DNA from: Bacillota bacterium
GTDB taxonomy: Bacteria; Bacillota; Clostridia; Christensenellales; Aristaeellaceae
DNA: 64,000 bases
Assembly: GCA_023421395.1 (NCBI GenBank)
Contig: JAEZTL010000021.1
Coordinates: forward strand, 51,045-115,044
Direction of reading: 5' to 3'
Shown: one piece after another, positions 61,971 through 64,000 of the stretch
How the letters are laid out: each line of letters starts with the position of its first letter
Position numbering within the stretch: the first letter of the stretch is position 1
Position numbers and translations under genes: made by a program
Notes under the pieces: model-generated
What the model saw: the letters and a program-made list of their open reading frames with translations, nothing else
What the model was told of the DNA's origin: nothing
Database searches by the model: none

Positions 61971-62300
61971 TCAGATCTTGATGAACTGCTCCACGTTCAT
62001 GACGAAGATGGTCGCGCCGCCGACCATGACCTCAATCGGATATGGCACGTAGACGCCTGCGGCGCCCGCCATCGGCGAAGGCGCGGTGGCAACCTGTTTG
62101 CGGCTCTTGCAAACGCGTTCGACGATCTTCATGGCGCCTTCGTATTTGTCCTCTTCCACACCGATCAGCAGCGTCGTGTTACCCGCCCTCAAAAAGCCGC
62201 CTGTCGTGGCGAGCTTGGTGACTCCGTATCCTTCGTTCATCAGCGAACTGACGAGCCTTCCGGCATCTTCGTCCTGTACGATGGCGATGATCAGCTTCAT
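61971..62300 (-). CDS. darA: Cyclic-di-AMP receptor DarA (PII-like)
   Basis: A 109 aa PII-like trimeric protein: MKLIIAIVQDEDAGRLVSSLMNEGYGVTKLATTGGFLRAGNTTLLIGVEED is the family signature, with the TTGGF loop that contacts c-di-AMP. VYVPYPIEVMVGGATIFVMNVEQF ends it. Its targets are unsettled in other bacteria. It is the first gene of darA-holB-ricT, with its own promoter. GAGGCGAAG precedes the ATG. Confidence 0.95.
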   Translation of the reverse strand: MKLIIAIVQDEDAGRLVSSLMNEGYGVTKLATTGGFLRAGNTTLLIGVEEDKYEGAMKIVERVCKSRKQVATAPSPMAGAAGVYVPYPIEVMVGGATIFVMNVEQFIKI

Positions 62301-62339
62301 CGTGTCTTCGCCTCCTTTTCTTCATCTTTTGGTCTATCA

Positions 62340-62368
62340 ATTATATACCAAGAGTATTGAAATTGCAA
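62340..62368 (-). promoter_or_regulatory. Sigma-A promoter of darA-holB-ricT
   Basis: Minus strand: TTGCAA (62363-62368), 17 bp, TATAAT (62340-62345), about 40 bases before the darA ATG. Confidence 0.82.
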
Positions 62369-62420
62369 GCGCGGCCGGATAAGGCCGGGTCGGGGTAAGT
62401 TGCGGGAGAAAATTGAACCC

Positions 62421-62450
62421 GCGCCGGGAGGATAGCGGCCCTCCCGGCGC
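62421..62450 (-). terminator. Terminator after spoIVA
   Basis: An 11 bp stem GCGCCGGGAGG / CCTCCCGGCGC with an 8 nt loop, followed on the minus strand by GGGTTCAATTTT. It is displaced 25 bp from the stop codon. Confidence 0.65.
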
Positions 62451-62474
62451 GTCAGAAGGGGCGATGCCCCGGCG

Positions 62475-63950
62475 CTAGAGCAGAATGCAGATCATGCCGC
62501 CGCTGCCCTCGTTGATGATCTTCCCCAGCGTATCCTGCAGCTTGTCGCGCACGTTTTCCGGCATCCGCGCGAGCTTCGAGGCCAGCCCTTCCCGCACCAG
62601 TTCGCCCAGCGACTTCCCGAAGAGGTTGCTCTCCCAGAGGCTGGCCGGGTCACTTTCAAACCCGCTGAGAAGGTAGTTGACCAATTCCTCCGACTGGAGC
62701 TCGCTGCCCACCGTCGGACTGACTTCCGTGTTGATGTCCACGCGGATCATGTGCAGTGACGGCGCGCTGGCCCGGAGCTTTACGCCGAAGGCGCCGCCCT
62801 GGCGCACGATCTCCGGCTGTTCCAGCTTCAGTTCATTCATTTCCGGCGCCACCAACCCGTAGCCTGTCTCCCGGACGCTCGCCAGGGCCTGGGCGACCCG
62901 GTCGTATTCGCGCTTGGCGGTGGCCAGCTCGGTCATCAGCTTGAGCAGGTGCTCCTCGCCGGTCACCTGGGTGCCGCTGGCCTCGCTGAGCACCCTGTAG
63001 AACAGCCCATTCTGGGGCTGGATGCGATAGGCAAGCGCGCCTTCGCCCAGGCGGATGCCTCCGGGGACGGCGGCCTCGATGAATTCGTTCTGCTGGAAGA
63101 CCTCCCGAAGTTTGTCGTGGTCCCGGACGCGCTTCATGGCCTTGGCCGCGGCGGCGGCCGACGCCGCCACAGACTGAACCAGATAATGGTCGTCCGGCAG
63201 CGCGGTCATCCATTCGGGCATCGTCAGGCGTGCCTCGGTCAGCGGGAATTCAAACAGCAGCTTCTCCATTAGCGCGTTCATGTCCGCCTCGGTCATGGCG
63301 CTTGCGTCGGCGGCGATGGCGGGCACGTCGTACTTCTCCTCCAATGAGGCGCGCAGCGACTGCGCTTCCGAGCCGGAGGGCTGAGTGGAGTTGATCAGTA
63401 CGATGAAGGGCTTTCCCAGCGCCTTGAGCTCCTTGACCACCCGCTCCTCCGCTTCGACGTAGGCGGTACGCGGCAAGTCCACGATGGAGCCGTCGGTGGT
63501 CACCAACACGCCCAGCGTGGCGTGGTCCTGGATCACCTTGCGGGTGCCCAGTTCCGCCGCGCGCTCAAAGGGGATGTCGTGATCGAACCAGGGTGTGCGC
63601 ACCATCCGTGCGCTCTCCCCTTCCTCCAGCCCCAGAACGCCCCGGATCAGGTAGCCGACGCAATCCACCAGCCGCACCCGGAACGTCGCATTGTCCCTCA
63701 GATGCACCATAACCGCCTCGTCCGGCACGAAGTTGGGCTGCGTGGTCATGATGGTCCTGCCCGCACCGCTCTGAGGCATTTCGTCCACCGCGCGTGCACG
63801 GCGGTTCTCATCCTCGATGCCCGGGAGCACGACCAGATCCATGAAGCGCTTGATGAATGTCGACTTGCCGGTGCGCACCGGCCCGACCACGCCGATGTAG
63901 ATATCGCCGTTGCATCTTCCGGCAATGTCCCGATACAGATTCGTCTCCAT
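62475..63950 (-). CDS. spoIVA: Stage IV sporulation protein A (spore coat morphogenetic ATPase)
   Basis: A 491 aa ATPase that polymerises around the forespore as the base layer of the coat. The TRAFAC-like ATPase domain has Walker A VVGPVRTGKSTFIKRFMDLVVLP at residues 21-43, GRTIMTTQPNFVPDEAV (switch) and LVDCVGYLIRGVLGLEEG. The middle and C-terminal domains follow, ending GGMICILL as in other SpoIVA proteins. GGAGGATG lies 8 bases before the ATG. No sigma-E promoter could be read in the 50 bp left before the window edge. Confidence 0.97.
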   Translation of the reverse strand: METNLYRDIAGRCNGDIYIGVVGPVRTGKSTFIKRFMDLVVLPGIEDENRRARAVDEMPQSGAGRTIMTTQPNFVPDEAVMVHLRDNATFRVRLVDCVGYLIRGVLGLEEGESARMVRTPWFDHDIPFERAAELGTRKVIQDHATLGVLVTTDGSIVDLPRTAYVEAEERVVKELKALGKPFIVLINSTQPSGSEAQSLRASLEEKYDVPAIAADASAMTEADMNALMEKLLFEFPLTEARLTMPEWMTALPDDHYLVQSVAASAAAAAKAMKRVRDHDKLREVFQQNEFIEAAVPGGIRLGEGALAYRIQPQNGLFYRVLSEASGTQVTGEEHLLKLMTELATAKREYDRVAQALASVRETGYGLVAPEMNELKLEQPEIVRQGGAFGVKLRASAPSLHMIRVDINTEVSPTVGSELQSEELVNYLLSGFESDPASLWESNLFGKSLGELVREGLASKLARMPENVRDKLQDTLGKIINEGSGGMICILL

Positions 63951-64000
63951 GCCACATCCTCCTTGCCGGGCGCGCCAGACGGCGTACGCCTTCCACCCAT

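Overview
The window is a 64 kb, tightly packed chromosomal segment of a Gram-positive, endospore-forming anaerobe. The evidence is spoIIAA-spoIIAB-sigF, spoIVA, the ctsR-mcsA-mcsB-clpC operon, oxygen-independent ribonucleotide reductase (nrdD/nrdG), two ECF-transporter S components, a c-di-AMP receptor and many GGAGG-type ribosome binding sites. Base composition looks high for a clostridium (by eye around 60% GC), so a high-GC Clostridia lineage is the best guess. That placement is inferred from gene content, not from a phylogenetic marker. No rRNA, tRNA, CRISPR array, prophage or plasmid module was recognised; almost everything is core metabolism and housekeeping.

Layout. 1-6.9 kb: the 3' part of plsY, xylulokinase, a VOC protein, a probable pantothenate S component next to coaX, a DUF3810 metalloprotease-like protein, and pgi. 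6.9-13.7 kb: a TPP-riboswitch-controlled ThiT, a YfbR-like nucleotidase, a sugar ABC ATPase (UgpC/MsmX type), a PucR/CdaR-type regulator, a CtpA-type S41 protease and an acyltransferase. 13.8-26.7 kb: a two-module ThyX, nrdD-nrdG, a helicase/glycosylase DNA-repair pair (MrfA plus YcaQ-like), a D,D-carboxypeptidase, a cysteine-desulfurase-like enzyme divergent from DUF3343, nth, obg and yhbY. 26.8-33.6 kb: class A PBP, a short FtsH-like protease, the spoIIA operon and lysA. 33.7-46.5 kb: one long co-directional run of radical SAM protein, DUF2344, rng, miaB, a RicA-type gene, mutS, mutL, miaA and a methionine-gamma-lyase-like enzyme. 46.5-53 kb: lexA with its SOS box, a small Cys-rich protein, a tyrosine recombinase, a MITE-like element, then rnhA, proC, a SigB-type sigma factor with an atypical anti-sigma partner, rsfS and a nadD-yqeK fusion. 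53-64 kb: a membrane protein, clpC-mcsB-mcsA-ctsR, DUF554, a zinc-ribbon protein, ricT, holB, darA and spoIVA.

How they work together. DNA maintenance is heavily represented (MutSL, Nth, MrfA/YcaQ, LexA, RNase HI, HolB, tyrosine recombinase), as are RNA modification and decay (MiaA, MiaB, RNase G/E, Ric-complex proteins) and protein quality control (ClpC/McsAB/CtsR, FtsH-like). Readable regulatory sites include a complete TPP riboswitch with terminator, a LexA box over the lexA promoter, a CtsR operator, a sigma-H-like promoter for spoIIA and about ten sigma-A promoters with 16-17 bp spacing.

No unmistakably new multi-gene system was found. The points most worth a second look are: a hairpin that is both a terminator and a lock on the carboxypeptidase start codon; the overlapping MrfA/YcaQ pair; an RsbW-like protein with a cysteine cluster; a MITE-like palindromic element; an unassigned structured region before ctsR; and a recurrent GACCGAAGT motif in variable parts of proteins.
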